In this document: piece after piece, positions 1 to 7,183 of the stretch
Layout: the number at the start of each line of letters is the position of its first letter
Numbering within the stretch: position 1 is the first letter of the stretch
Source: Planctomicrobium sp.
GTDB lineage: Bacteria > Planctomycetota > Planctomycetia > Planctomycetales > Planctomycetaceae
Reading direction: 5' to 3'
Length of the DNA stretch: 15,611 nt
Assembly (NCBI GenBank): GCA_029259835.1
Contig: JAJDEL010000521.1
Coordinates: 1-15,611, forward strand
The notes under the pieces: generated by a model
The model's database searches: none
Told to the model about the DNA's origin: nothing
What the model saw: the letters and a program-made list of their open reading frames with translations, nothing else
Made by a program: the position numbers and the translations under genes

Positions 1-1
1 T

Positions 2-607
2 GCACTGACTGAGAATCACATCGACAGAGGAGTTCAAGAATTTGCAATCAGCCACTTATATGATCTTCTGGGGGTCGATGCTGCTCCGTTGTTAAGAAAA
101 CTTCTCATGCAAAACGGGGCGTTGATTGGTTATTGTGTGCAAGACGAATTTGAAGAGATGGGAATGGCAGCGTTACCCGTATTCTCAAAAATGATCCAAG
201 ACGAAGAACATCCAATTGGGCAATGCATCGCAGTTCGCTGCGTAGGCCGCATTGGTAGCGAGGCATCCGAGATGGTTCCATTCATCGTCAATTTGCTCCG
301 CAAAAACATGAGCATTGAAAATAGCGAGCATCTCGTGTCCTCAATTGTATCTGCTTTGGGAGAGTTTGGTCCTTCCTCGAAGGAAGCTCTTCCACTACTT
401 CACAGACTGCGTCGTCAAAGATTGATAAAGTGGAAAAGCGCCGAGGCAAAAACACGTTACTTAAATTCCAATCGACCAGCATCGGGAAATGGCACAACTC
501 CCGAATTTAAAAAAACTTCGTTCTTCGATGAATGGTACCCCGAGCGATGGGAGCACGAACATATTGTTGAAGTGATCGAAAAGATCGAAGGCAAGGTTCA
601 AAAATGA
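2..607 (+). CDS. HEAT-repeat protein, C-terminal part (5' end outside window)
   Basis: The reading frame is open from the left edge, so this is the last 201 codons of a longer gene. The TTG at 89 is not a convincing start, because the frame continues upstream with similar helical sequence. The protein shows paired amphipathic helices typical of HEAT/armadillo-like repeats: a stretch ending 'AALPVFSKMIQD', then 'AVRCVGRIGSEASEMVPFIVNLL', then 'SIVSALGEFGPSSKEALPLLHRL'. The pattern of Ala/Gly, Pro and Leu with a 'LG.FG....EALP.L' signature is common in planctomycete HEAT proteins. The last 60 residues are charged, lack the repeat pattern and end in a Lys-rich helix. HEAT repeats form protein-binding solenoids, so the role is probably scaffolding; nothing in the visible part shows catalysis. 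Any N-terminal kinase, PBS-lyase-like or export domain would lie outside the window. Confidence 0.75.
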   Translation, partial: ALTENHIDRGVQEFAISHLYDLLGVDAAPLLRKLLMQNGALIGYCVQDEFEEMGMAALPVFSKMIQDEEHPIGQCIAVRCVGRIGSEASEMVPFIVNLLRKNMSIENSEHLVSSIVSALGEFGPSSKEALPLLHRLRRQRLIKWKSAEAKTRYLNSNRPASGNGTTPEFKKTSFFDEWYPERWEHEHIVEVIEKIEGKVQK

Positions 608-624
608 GTTTGAATAAAGAATTA

Positions 625-650
625 TGAATCGAGGTATCTGACTCGATTCA
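625..650. terminator. Perfect 9-bp hairpin between HEAT gene and sulfatase
   Basis: TGAATCGAG (625-633) pairs perfectly with CTCGATTCA (642-650) around an 8-nt loop. It starts 17 nt after the HEAT gene's stop and ends 27 nt before the sulfatase start. No T-run follows directly; the only T-run (672-677) lies between the Shine-Dalgarno and the ATG. It may be a Rho-type or weak terminator, an mRNA 3'-end stabiliser, or an operator for the sulfatase. Confidence 0.4.
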
Positions 651-667
651 GTAAATGACCATTTAGT

Positions 668-671
668 AGGA
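668..671 (+). promoter_or_regulatory. Shine-Dalgarno AGGA of the sulfatase gene
   Basis: AGGA followed by six T and then ATG at 678. It fixes the sulfatase start. The next gene uses the same AGGA-N6-ATG spacing (2296-2299). Confidence 0.6.
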
Positions 672-677
672 TTTTTT

Positions 678-2240
678 ATGTTTTTAAGATTTTTGCTTTG
701 TTTGCAATGTATGGCACTCTCTACGACCATCGCAGATGACCGTCCGAATATTCTGTTCTGCATTGCGGACGATGCGTCTTATGTTCACTTTGGGGCATAC
801 GGGAACACCTGGGTGAAGACGCCGGGGTTTGACCGTGTTGCTCGCGAAGGGATTCTCTTCAACAACTGCTATACGCCGAACGCAAAATGTGCACCGTCGC
901 GGGCGTGCATACTGACAGGGCGCAATACTTGGCAGTTAGAAGAGGCGTGCAACCACATGCCGTTCTTTCCAACGAAGTTCAAGAGCTACGTCGAAGCCCT
1001 CGGCGAGCATGGTTATCATGTCGGTAAAACGATGAAAGGCTGGGCGCCTGGCGTGGCTGTGAATGAAGATGGAACTCGTCGAAATCTCGCCGGACCGTCT
1101 TTCAATAAACGCAAAGCGAAGCCGCCTGCGAAAGGAATCTCCAGCAACGACTACGCAGGCAACTTCGAAGATTTCCTGGATGCGAACAAAGCTGGCAAGC
1201 CGTTCTGTTTTTGGTATGGCTGTGTGGAACCGCACCGACGCTACGAAGCAGGCAGCGGCGTTGCCAAGGCAGGTAAAAAGCTGAGCGACATCGACAAAGT
1301 TCCGGGCTTTTGGCCTGATAACGAAACGGTCCGCAACGATATGCTCGATTATGCCTACGAGGTCGAACACTTTGATATGCACCTCGTCCGGATGCTGGAG
1401 TTACTGGAGAAGAAAGGCGAACTCGACAACACGCTCGTTGTTGTGACTTCGGACAACGGGATGCCGTTCCCACGAATTAAAGGGCAGGAGTACGAACTCT
1501 CGAATCACTTGCCGCTGGCTGTGATGTGGAAGAATGGAATTCAAACTCCCGGTCGTAAGATCGATGATTACGTGAATTTCATTGACTACACGCCAACTTT
1601 TCTTGAAGTTGCAGGCGTGCGGCAGGATGATTCAAAAATGGCTTCGATCACTGGTCGCAGCCTTGTGGAGTATTTTGACAACGACAAGCAAGGCGTTGTC
1701 TTCAAGGAACGAGATCATGTATTGATCGGCAAAGAACGGCACGATGTCGGTCGCCCGCACGATTGGGGGTATCCGATTCGCGGGATCGTCAAAGACGGTC
1801 ATCTCTATTTACACAACTTCGAAACAACTCGTTGGCCTGCTGGTAATCCTGAGACCGGTTACCTCAACACTGATGGCAGTCCGACAAAAACTGATGTTCT
1901 GAACATGAAGAGATCGGGATCAAACACTTTTTACTGGGATCTCTCGTTTGGAAAACGTCCGCAGGAAGAACTCTTTAATATCAAAGACGATCCAGAGTGC
2001 ATGAACAATCTTGCGACGGCGTCTTCACATATTGAATTGAAGGAACAGCTCAAGAAACAACTTTTCGCAGAACTGAAAGAGCAGGGCGATCCGCGATTGA
2101 ACGGCGTGCCTGATCGATTCGACAACTACAAAGTTTCCTCAAAACCAAACGCGAATTTCTATGAACGTTTTATGCGCGGCGAGAAGCTCAAAGCTGGGTG
2201 GGTGAACGAAAGTGACTTTGAGAAGAAGTCTGTAGAATAA
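678..2240 (+). CDS. Secreted family S1 sulfatase (N-sulfoglucosamine sulfohydrolase-like)
   Basis: This 520-residue sulfatase hydrolyses sulfate esters or sulfamates, probably on a polysaccharide. An N-terminal hydrophobic stretch (residues 2-18, ending TIA-DD) looks like a signal peptide, so it should act outside the cytoplasm. Expected active-site parts are visible: paired metal-binding Asp31-Asp32 after 'RPNILFCIA'; the sulfatase signature Cys71-Ala-Pro-Ser-Arg75, where Cys71 would be converted to formylglycine, followed by LTGR (79-82); Lys117 in 'YHVGK'; His186 in 'VEPHRRY'; and the second metal site 'SDNG' (258-261). The '[13 protein letters not shown]' opening and the missing second Gly of the common 'GKWHLG' motif resemble heparan N-sulfatase-like proteins (an impression from memory; substrate not assigned). 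Length is normal. The C-terminal '[17 protein letters not shown]' motif is typical of this family. An esterase-like secreted hydrolase follows after 65 bp, probably co-transcribed. No maturase (formylglycine-generating enzyme) is in the window. Confidence 0.93.
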   Translation: MFLRFLLCLQCMALSTTIADDRPNILFCIADDASYVHFGAYGNTWVKTPGFDRVAREGILFNNCYTPNAKCAPSRACILTGRNTWQLEEACNHMPFFPTKFKSYVEALGEHGYHVGKTMKGWAPGVAVNEDGTRRNLAGPSFNKRKAKPPAKGISSNDYAGNFEDFLDANKAGKPFCFWYGCVEPHRRYEAGSGVAKAGKKLSDIDKVPGFWPDNETVRNDMLDYAYEVEHFDMHLVRMLELLEKKGELDNTLVVVTSDNGMPFPRIKGQEYELSNHLPLAVMWKNGIQTPGRKIDDYVNFIDYTPTFLEVAGVRQDDSKMASITGRSLVEYFDNDKQGVVFKERDHVLIGKERHDVGRPHDWGYPIRGIVKDGHLYLHNFETTRWPAGNPETGYLNTDGSPTKTDVLNMKRSGSNTFYWDLSFGKRPQEELFNIKDDPECMNNLATASSHIELKEQLKKQLFAELKEQGDPRLNGVPDRFDNYKVSSKPNANFYERFMRGEKLKAGWVNESDFEKKSVE

Positions 2241-2256
2241 TCACAATCATTTTTTT

Positions 2257-2279
2257 GCTGGACACTTAAAGTGTCCGGC
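2257..2279 (+). repeat. 23-nt palindromic repeat, copy 1
   Basis: Left arm gctggacactt, central A, right arm aagtgtccggc. The 11-bp arms pair with one T-G wobble. A near-identical copy lies at 8854-8876 on the opposite strand. Copy 1 ends 26 nt before the hydrolase start, in the 65-bp gap behind the sulfatase. Both copies are followed on the downstream gene's sense strand by AAA. A run of seven T precedes rather than follows it, so it is not a standard intrinsic terminator on the + strand. Confidence 0.85.
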
Positions 2280-2295
2280 AAAACAGCATTTATTT

Positions 2296-2299
2296 AGGA
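2296..2299 (+). promoter_or_regulatory. Shine-Dalgarno AGGA of the two-domain hydrolase gene
   Basis: AGGA, six nt, then ATG at 2306. It supports the chosen start, which also begins a clear signal peptide. Confidence 0.6.
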
Positions 2300-2305
2300 T
2301 TCACC

Positions 2306-4795
2306 ATGACTCGACAACTCATCACAGCATCTCTTCTACTTCAATTGTGTCTTCAAACGTCTTCCGCGCAGGACTCCGTTACCCCGACCGGGGATGTGCT
2401 GCCGAAGACAAAGAAGCTTGAACTCGAAGAGCCGCTCGACGTTGTCATGGTTCGCGGGATTAGTAAGTTCGCGGAACGTGAGTTACATACCGCCAGAGAA
2501 CGCCGCACCGCTCCGTGGCTCGCAGCAAAAGACCCCAAAGCAGCAACTGCTGCTGCGCGGCAACGATTGCGAGAGAACATTGGGGCGGTTGATCCAATTA
2601 CGGCTGATCCTTCTCCTTGGTCCAGTGTCAGTCCCACTGGCATGCAAGGAGCTTTTGACGATTCAGGGGATTTGGTCACTTACAGTAATCTGTTGCGATG
2701 GGATGTGACGGAGGGAATCAGCGGAGAAGCTCGACAATATACTGCGTCCTACAAATCTCCAAGTGGACAGGCAGTCACTCAGCAAAATCCACCGATCATT
2801 ATTCTCCTCGCAGATCCTGAATTGGACTCCAATAACACGGCTGAGAAAAATCTTCCACAACGTCTTGCTCACATGGGGGCTGTGGTCAATCAAATTGTCA
2901 TGGTTGATCGGAACACGGACTATTCCGGTCACTCGGACATCAAGCAAACGAACATGACGCACCGCGAGTTCGTCTACCGTCTCGGTTTCAACATGGGACG
3001 GCACGTCATTGGCTATGAAGTCGAACGAACTCTTGCTTTTATTAACTTGATTAAAAAACAAGAAGTACTGACGGATAGTGATACTCCCGTTATTTTAGTT
3101 GGTACAGGTGAAGGTGCCGTCGTTGCACAATACGTGGCTGCTCTTGCTCCAAACTCGATAGATGCTGTCATTTTGAACGGCTACTTCAGTTCACGTGAGA
3201 ATGTCTGGGAAGAACCCATTTATCGCAATGTCTGGAAGCAACTGACTGAGTTTGGCGATGCAGAGATCGCCAGTCTGATTGCTCCGACTCCGCTCATCAT
3301 TGAGGCTGGAAAGGCTCCAGAAATAGATGGACCTCCTGCTCCGAAACCTGGTCAAGCCAAAATCGCCGCGCCAGGAGTCATTGATTCGCCGAGACTGAAA
3401 GATGTTCGCCAGGAGTTTGGGCGAGCCAAAGGATACTACGCCAAAGCGAACAACGCAGGGCAATTACACCTCGTTGAATCTCCGAAACAGGTCTGCGGAC
3501 CGGAGACGATTAAGATTCTTAATGAATCACTCGGCTTGAAATTAAAGATGCCGACCGAAGCGGCGATGAACGCATTGAAGGTGCCAGAGATCAATCCTGA
3601 AGTGCTGCAAGGACAGCAAAAACGTCTCATCGACGAACTTGTCCGGCACACGCAGATGCTGCTGGCTCGCAGCGATAAAGTGCGAGCGAAGCTATGGAAG
3701 GATGTGGATCGTTCCAGTGTTGAAGCCTGGGAGAAGCAGGCGCCGAAGTATCGTGAGATGGTTTACAACTCGTTCATCGGGAAGCTCGATCCTGCAACAG
3801 TCGGCCCGAATCCCAGGACTCGAAAGGTGATCGATGAGGAGACGCATGTCGGCTACGAAGTTGTCCTTGATCTTCATCCAACTGAGAAATGGTCCGAGGA
3901 TGATCCCGGTGTTTTCGCAGGCGGGATTCTTCTTCTACCAAAGGATTTGAAGAAAGGCGAACAACGTCCGGTTGTCGTCTGTCAGCATGGGTTGGAAGGT
4001 ATCCCGATGGACACGATTACGCTCGATGAAGCGAACCGCGCGTTCCGCGCCTACAAAGGGTTTTCCACGCAACTCGTCAAACGTGGCTTCATCGTTTATG
4101 CCCCACAAAATCCGTATCGCGGGTACGATGACTTCCGAGTTCTTCAGCGTAAGAGTAATCCCCTCGGTCGGTCACTATTCAGTTACATTATCCCGCAGCA
4201 CCGACAAACTCTTAAGTGGTTGGCTTCGCTCGACTATGTTGACTCAGCTCGAATTGCATTTTATGGATTGAGTTATGGTGGAAAGACGGCTGTACGTGTA
4301 CCGCCATTCCTGGCAAATGATTTTGGATTCTCAGCCGAACTGGACATTCCGTTCCGCAGTGATTCGTTTAAGATCGATGGTCCGAGCAAGAAAGGTGAGC
4401 CGGTTGAACTGGCTCCTCCCGCTTATTGCCTTTCCATCTGTTCGGCGGATTTCAATGAATGGATTCGTAAGAATGTTTCGGCGGAGGATCGGTACTCATA
4501 CATTTATACCGGTGAGTACGAAATCTTCGAGTGGAACATGGGGCATGTTGCGAACTATGCGGAGTTGTCTTGGTTGATGGCGCCGCGACCGTTTATGGTC
4601 GAACGGGGACACGATGATGGTGTCGCGCCGGATGAATGGGTTGGCTGGGAGTTCGCGAAAGTGCGTCGGCATTACGACAAACTCGGCATTGGCGAAGATA
4701 CGGAAATCGAGTGGTTCAACGGTCCGCACACGATCAACGGGCAAGGGACATTCAGGTTCTTGCACAAGCACTTAAACTGGCCGGAGCCGAAGTAA
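2306..4795 (+). CDS. Large secreted alpha/beta-hydrolase, acetyl xylan esterase/dienelactone hydrolase-like, with a degenerate N-terminal hydrolase domain
   Basis: This 829-residue protein begins with a signal peptide (about residues 1-21, cleavage near 'SSA-QD'). The C-terminal half (about 515-829) is a complete alpha/beta-hydrolase: oxyanion-type 'CQHGLEG' (559-565), nucleophile elbow Gly654-Leu-Ser656-Tyr-Gly-Gly, acid candidate in 'ERGHDDGV' (Asp770/771), and His808 in 'NGPHTING'. This resembles secreted acetyl xylan esterase/dienelactone hydrolase-like enzymes, so ester cleavage on polysaccharide side groups is likely. The N-terminal half (about 150-400) has the same kind of core, including 'PIIILLADPELD', a helix-rich 'GRHVIGYEVERTLAFINLI' segment and 'PVILVGTGEGAVVAQYVAALAP', but its elbow is Gly266-Thr-Gly-Glu269-Gly: no Ser nucleophile. 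It therefore looks like a duplicated, catalytically dead domain, perhaps for binding or structure. It follows the sulfatase by 65 bp on the same strand, which suggests joint degradation of a sulfated, esterified glycan. An alternative is a prolyl-oligopeptidase-like peptidase; fold certain, substrate uncertain. Confidence 0.88.
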   Translation: MTRQLITASLLLQLCLQTSSAQDSVTPTGDVLPKTKKLELEEPLDVVMVRGISKFAERELHTARERRTAPWLAAKDPKAATAAARQRLRENIGAVDPITADPSPWSSVSPTGMQGAFDDSGDLVTYSNLLRWDVTEGISGEARQYTASYKSPSGQAVTQQNPPIIILLADPELDSNNTAEKNLPQRLAHMGAVVNQIVMVDRNTDYSGHSDIKQTNMTHREFVYRLGFNMGRHVIGYEVERTLAFINLIKKQEVLTDSDTPVILVGTGEGAVVAQYVAALAPNSIDAVILNGYFSSRENVWEEPIYRNVWKQLTEFGDAEIASLIAPTPLIIEAGKAPEIDGPPAPKPGQAKIAAPGVIDSPRLKDVRQEFGRAKGYYAKANNAGQLHLVESPKQVCGPETIKILNESLGLKLKMPTEAAMNALKVPEINPEVLQGQQKRLIDELVRHTQMLLARSDKVRAKLWKDVDRSSVEAWEKQAPKYREMVYNSFIGKLDPATVGPNPRTRKVIDEETHVGYEVVLDLHPTEKWSEDDPGVFAGGILLLPKDLKKGEQRPVVVCQHGLEGIPMDTITLDEANRAFRAYKGFSTQLVKRGFIVYAPQNPYRGYDDFRVLQRKSNPLGRSLFSYIIPQHRQTLKWLASLDYVDSARIAFYGLSYGGKTAVRVPPFLANDFGFSAELDIPFRSDSFKIDGPSKKGEPVELAPPAYCLSICSADFNEWIRKNVSAEDRYSYIYTGEYEIFEWNMGHVANYAELSWLMAPRPFMVERGHDDGVAPDEWVGWEFAKVRRHYDKLGIGEDTEIEWFNGPHTINGQGTFRFLHKHLNWPEPK

Positions 4796-4842
4796 GTGTG
4801 CGAGACAGAAGAGTACTCGTTCCCCCGCTTTTCAAGTCTGTC

Positions 4843-4885
4843 AGCATCGTGCGGGAAAGGCGACAGTAAAAACCCGCACAATGCT
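4843..4885. terminator. Hairpin behind the hydrolase gene (13-bp stem, one mismatch)
   Basis: AGCAT-c-GTGCGGG (4843-4855) pairs with CCCGCAC-a-ATGCT (4873-4885), with a 17-nt A-rich loop. It begins 47 nt past the hydrolase stop, at the entry to the convergent gap, and is a candidate transcript end for the + strand unit. No U-run follows, so a classical intrinsic terminator is not shown. Confidence 0.45.
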
Positions 4886-4917
4886 CTGTCAGTGAAATAA
4901 GTCGACGGATGCCTGTC

Positions 4918-4963
4918 GGCCCGAAGGGCCAGCTTTATGTCAGCCCAGGGCGAAAGCCCTGGG
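4918..4963 (+). repeat. REP-like composite unit, left arm (two hairpins)
   Basis: This contains ggccc-gaa-gggcc (4918-4930), then a short linker reading 'agctttatgtcag', then a strong 8-bp stem cccagggc / gccctggg (4944-4951 and 4956-4963) closed by a GAAA (GNRA-type) tetraloop. The same two-hairpin order recurs inverted at 5074-5128. Such GC-rich paired hairpins between convergent genes are typical of REP/REPIN-type dispersed elements; no transposase is present here. Confidence 0.8.
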
Positions 4964-4987
4964 GTTTGGTAAAATCAATCGTATTTA

Positions 4988-5000
4988 ACCCCAACGGGGT
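4988..5000. repeat. Central short hairpin of the composite repeat
   Basis: acccc-aac-ggggt: a 5-bp stem with 3-nt loop lying between the two inverted units. By position it is part of the same repetitive element. The remaining spacer, 5001-5073, shows no clear structure or gene. Confidence 0.55.
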
Positions 5001-5073
5001 GGCCCTACGGCAAGTGACGAGTCCCTAAATTAGAGCCGTCCCATTAGGACTTGGCTTGCGGTTGTCATGCTCA

Positions 5074-5128
5074 CCCAGGGCGGCACTTCGTTCTGCCCTG
5101 GGCTAACATAGAGTCAGCCCTTTGGGCT
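5074..5128 (-). repeat. REP-like composite unit, right arm, inverted copy
   Basis: On the - strand this reads agccc-aaa-gggct (5128-5116), a linker like that of the left unit ('gactctatgttag'), then cccagggc ... gccctggg (5102-5074) with a 13-nt loop instead of GAAA. Hairpin order, linker and stem bases match the left unit at 4918-4963, so the two are inverted copies about 110 bp apart. Open frames across it translate the repeat and are not genes. Confidence 0.8.
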
Positions 5129-5189
5129 TGTAATGCATCAACGACAAAGACGAAGAGTCCGGCGAAATTTCAATGTCTTGGAGAGGATT

Positions 5190-5218
5190 GCATTCGAGTC
5201 TCTCTGAGACTCGAATGC
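5190..5218. terminator. Perfect 13-bp hairpin downstream of dxs
   Basis: GCATTCGAGTCTC (5190-5202), loop TCT, GAGACTCGAATGC (5206-5218): a perfect 13-bp stem with a 3-nt loop. It begins 51 nt past the dxs stop on the - strand and is the best transcript-end candidate for the isoprenoid operon. No U-run follows on the - strand. It lies between two exact copies of cgaaatttc (5163-5171 and 5262-5270), the second of which runs into the dxs stop codon, so it may instead belong to a small repeat element. A weaker stem ctcgg/ccgag lies between it and dxs. Confidence 0.55.
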
Positions 5219-5269
5219 GGAGCATCGCCTCGTGATTCTCGGACTCGGAGGAACCGAGCTACGAAATTT

Positions 5270-7183
5270 CTACACTGCAAGCGAATCGGAATCCGCATTT
5301 CGCGCTGCGAGTTCATGTACGGTTGCCATGAGACCGGCGACGTCTAGACCGAGATCGGAGAGAAGTTCACCACGTTCGCCATGTTCGATGAATTGATCCG
5401 GAATTCCGAGGCGGCGGATGTTCGTTGTGTTGAGACCGGCATCGTTCGCGGCTTCGAGAACGGTACTGCCGAAGCCTCCGCAGAGTGTATTTTCTTCGAC
5501 GGTGATGACGAAGTTCGTGTCACGCATCGCTTTGAAGATGACTTCTGTATCCAGCGGTCGCAGGAACCGGGCGTTGATCACGCCGATGTCCAGACCATCC
5601 TTAGCGAGTCGATCGGCTGCGGCGACACAGTTCGGCAGTAACGCTCCGAACGCGACGAACATGCCGTCCTCTCCCCAGGTGATGACTTCCGACTTACCAT
5701 ATTCAATCGGAGTGACTTCGCGCTCCACCGATTCGGCGGTCGTCTTCGGATAGCGAATCGATGTTGGTCCATCGTGTGCGCTGCAAAACTCAAGCATCGG
5801 GGCGACGTCTTCGGCATCACCTGGAGCCATGACCGTAATGTTCGGGAAGACACGCATGTAGGAGACGTCGAATGCTCCGTGATGCGTGGGACCATCAGGA
5901 CCGCAGATGCCAGCTCGGTCGAGGCAAAACGTGACTGGCAAGTTCTGAAGGGCGACTTCCTGAAAGATATGATCGAAACTGCGTTGCAGGAAGGTGCTGT
6001 AAATATCGACGACAGGCCGCATGCCGGATTTCGCCATGCCTGCTGCAAAGGCAACAGCATGTGCTTCGCAGATTCCGGTGTCGAAGAAACGATCCGGGTA
6101 GTCGGTACGGATTTGGTCGAGCTTATTCCCCTGACACATTGCGGCAGTCAGTACGCAGACACGTTCATCCTTTTGCATCATTGAATGCAACTTTTCGCTG
6201 ACAAGATCGGTGTAAGCCGATTTCGATCCTTTCTTTTGAAAGACGACTCCGACTTCGTTATCGCGGCTGAATGGGGACGGGGCATGAAACTTGACCGGGT
6301 TTTCCGTAGCAGGTTTGAATCCGTGACCTTTCTCGGTGAAGACATGCAGTAAGACCGGCCCTTTGACTTCCTTGACCATATTCATTGCTTTACGAAGAGC
6401 GCGAAGGTCGTGTCCATCAACCGGACCGACATAACGGAAGCCCATCGCTTCGAACATCATTCCGCCGTGCAGAAATGTCTTCACGGCGTCTTTGAACTGC
6501 CCAACTTTCTCAGCGGCAGGTTCCCCAATCAACGGGACCTTGTTGAGCAACCAGGAAACGTCCCGTTTGAGTCCATTATAAAATGGTGCGACACGAGCTT
6601 TGTCGAGATAGGTCGCTATGCCACCAACACGCGGACAGATCCCCATCTGATTGTCGTTCAGAACAACCAGCAAATCTTTGTTCAACTCAGTCGCATTATT
6701 GAAGGCTTCGAAGACGATTCCAGACGGCAATGCACCATCGCCCAGAACAGCGACCGCTTTTCGACCATCCTCCGGGTGCAGCAAGTCGTCGCCCGCTTTG
6801 AGTCCGAGAACAGTGGAGACACTCGCTCCGGCGTGGCCTGTCATAAAGAGGTCATAGTCACTCTCCGCCGGATTGGGGTATCCCATCAACCCACCTTTGT
6901 GGCGGATCGTATTGAATTGTGGATAGCGTCCTGTAATAAGTTTGTGCGGATAGATTTGATGACCGGTGTCCCAGATCAATCGATCTTTTGAGAAGTCGAA
7001 TGTCAGATGTAGCGCGAGACAAAGTTCAACAACGCCTAAATTGCTTGCAAAGTGCGCAGGTCGATCCGCAACGACTTCGCACAGAGATTCTCGAATTTCT
7101 CCGGCAAGTTGGTGCAGTTGGTCTTCAGAAAGGCTTTCCAATTCCTTGGGAGAACCAATCATTGGTAGAAGTTGATATTCCAT
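5270..7183 (-). CDS. dxs: 1-deoxy-D-xylulose-5-phosphate synthase
   Basis: DXS condenses pyruvate and glyceraldehyde 3-phosphate to 1-deoxy-D-xylulose 5-phosphate with thiamine diphosphate, the entry and control step of the cytoplasmic MEP isoprenoid pathway. The 637-residue length is normal. Family motifs are all present: 'AHFASNLGVVEL' (His44), 'DTGHQIYPHKLITGR' (72-85, His75), 'TGHAGAS' (115-121), the diphosphate-binding GDG (148-150) followed by NDN (176-178), 'GPVDGHD' (253-259), catalytic Glu373 in 'GICEAHAVAFAAG', 'YSTFLQRSFD' (395-404), 'DRAG' (422-425) and 'GPTHHG'. The ATG at 7183 overlaps the stop of the upstream prenyl diphosphate synthase gene by one base (TAATG), so translation is probably coupled. 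This gives substrate supply and chain elongation on one transcript. Downstream lies a strong hairpin and then the convergent repeat cluster. Identification is secure. Confidence 0.98.
   Translation of the reverse strand: MEYQLLPMIGSPKELESLSEDQLHQLAGEIRESLCEVVADRPAHFASNLGVVELCLALHLTFDFSKDRLIWDTGHQIYPHKLITGRYPQFNTIRHKGGLMGYPNPAESDYDLFMTGHAGASVSTVLGLKAGDDLLHPEDGRKAVAVLGDGALPSGIVFEAFNNATELNKDLLVVLNDNQMGICPRVGGIATYLDKARVAPFYNGLKRDVSWLLNKVPLIGEPAAEKVGQFKDAVKTFLHGGMMFEAMGFRYVGPVDGHDLRALRKAMNMVKEVKGPVLLHVFTEKGHGFKPATENPVKFHAPSPFSRDNEVGVVFQKKGSKSAYTDLVSEKLHSMMQKDERVCVLTAAMCQGNKLDQIRTDYPDRFFDTGICEAHAVAFAAGMAKSGMRPVVDIYSTFLQRSFDHIFQEVALQNLPVTFCLDRAGICGPDGPTHHGAFDVSYMRVFPNITVMAPGDAEDVAPMLEFCSAHDGPTSIRYPKTTAESVEREVTPIEYGKSEVITWGEDGMFVAFGALLPNCVAAADRLAKDGLDIGVINARFLRPLDTEVIFKAMRDTNFVITVEENTLCGGFGSTVLEAANDAGLNTTNIRRLGIPDQFIEHGERGELLSDLGLDVAGLMATVHELAARNADSDSLAV

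Noticed and set aside
708..712. Possible lipobox Cys in the sulfatase signal peptide (Cys11)
   Set aside because: The surrounding 'LCLQC' lacks the small residues before Cys, and the hydrophobic stretch continues past it, so ordinary signal-peptidase cleavage fits better.
936..1382. 148-codon open frame antisense to the sulfatase
   Set aside because: It overlaps the sulfatase catalytic core on the opposite strand and has no recognisable motif.
2250..2279. Intrinsic terminator made by the palindrome and T-run behind the sulfatase
   Set aside because: The T-run lies before the hairpin on the + strand, and a same-strand gene follows closely; there is no - strand gene for it to end.
5051..5347. 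98-codon open frame on the + strand in the convergent gap
   Set aside because: It translates the right REP-like unit, the dxs-proximal hairpin and antisense dxs; not a gene.
6410..6991. 193-codon open frame on the + strand inside dxs
   Set aside because: It is antisense to a certain DXS coding region; the translation shows no family pattern or plausible start context.
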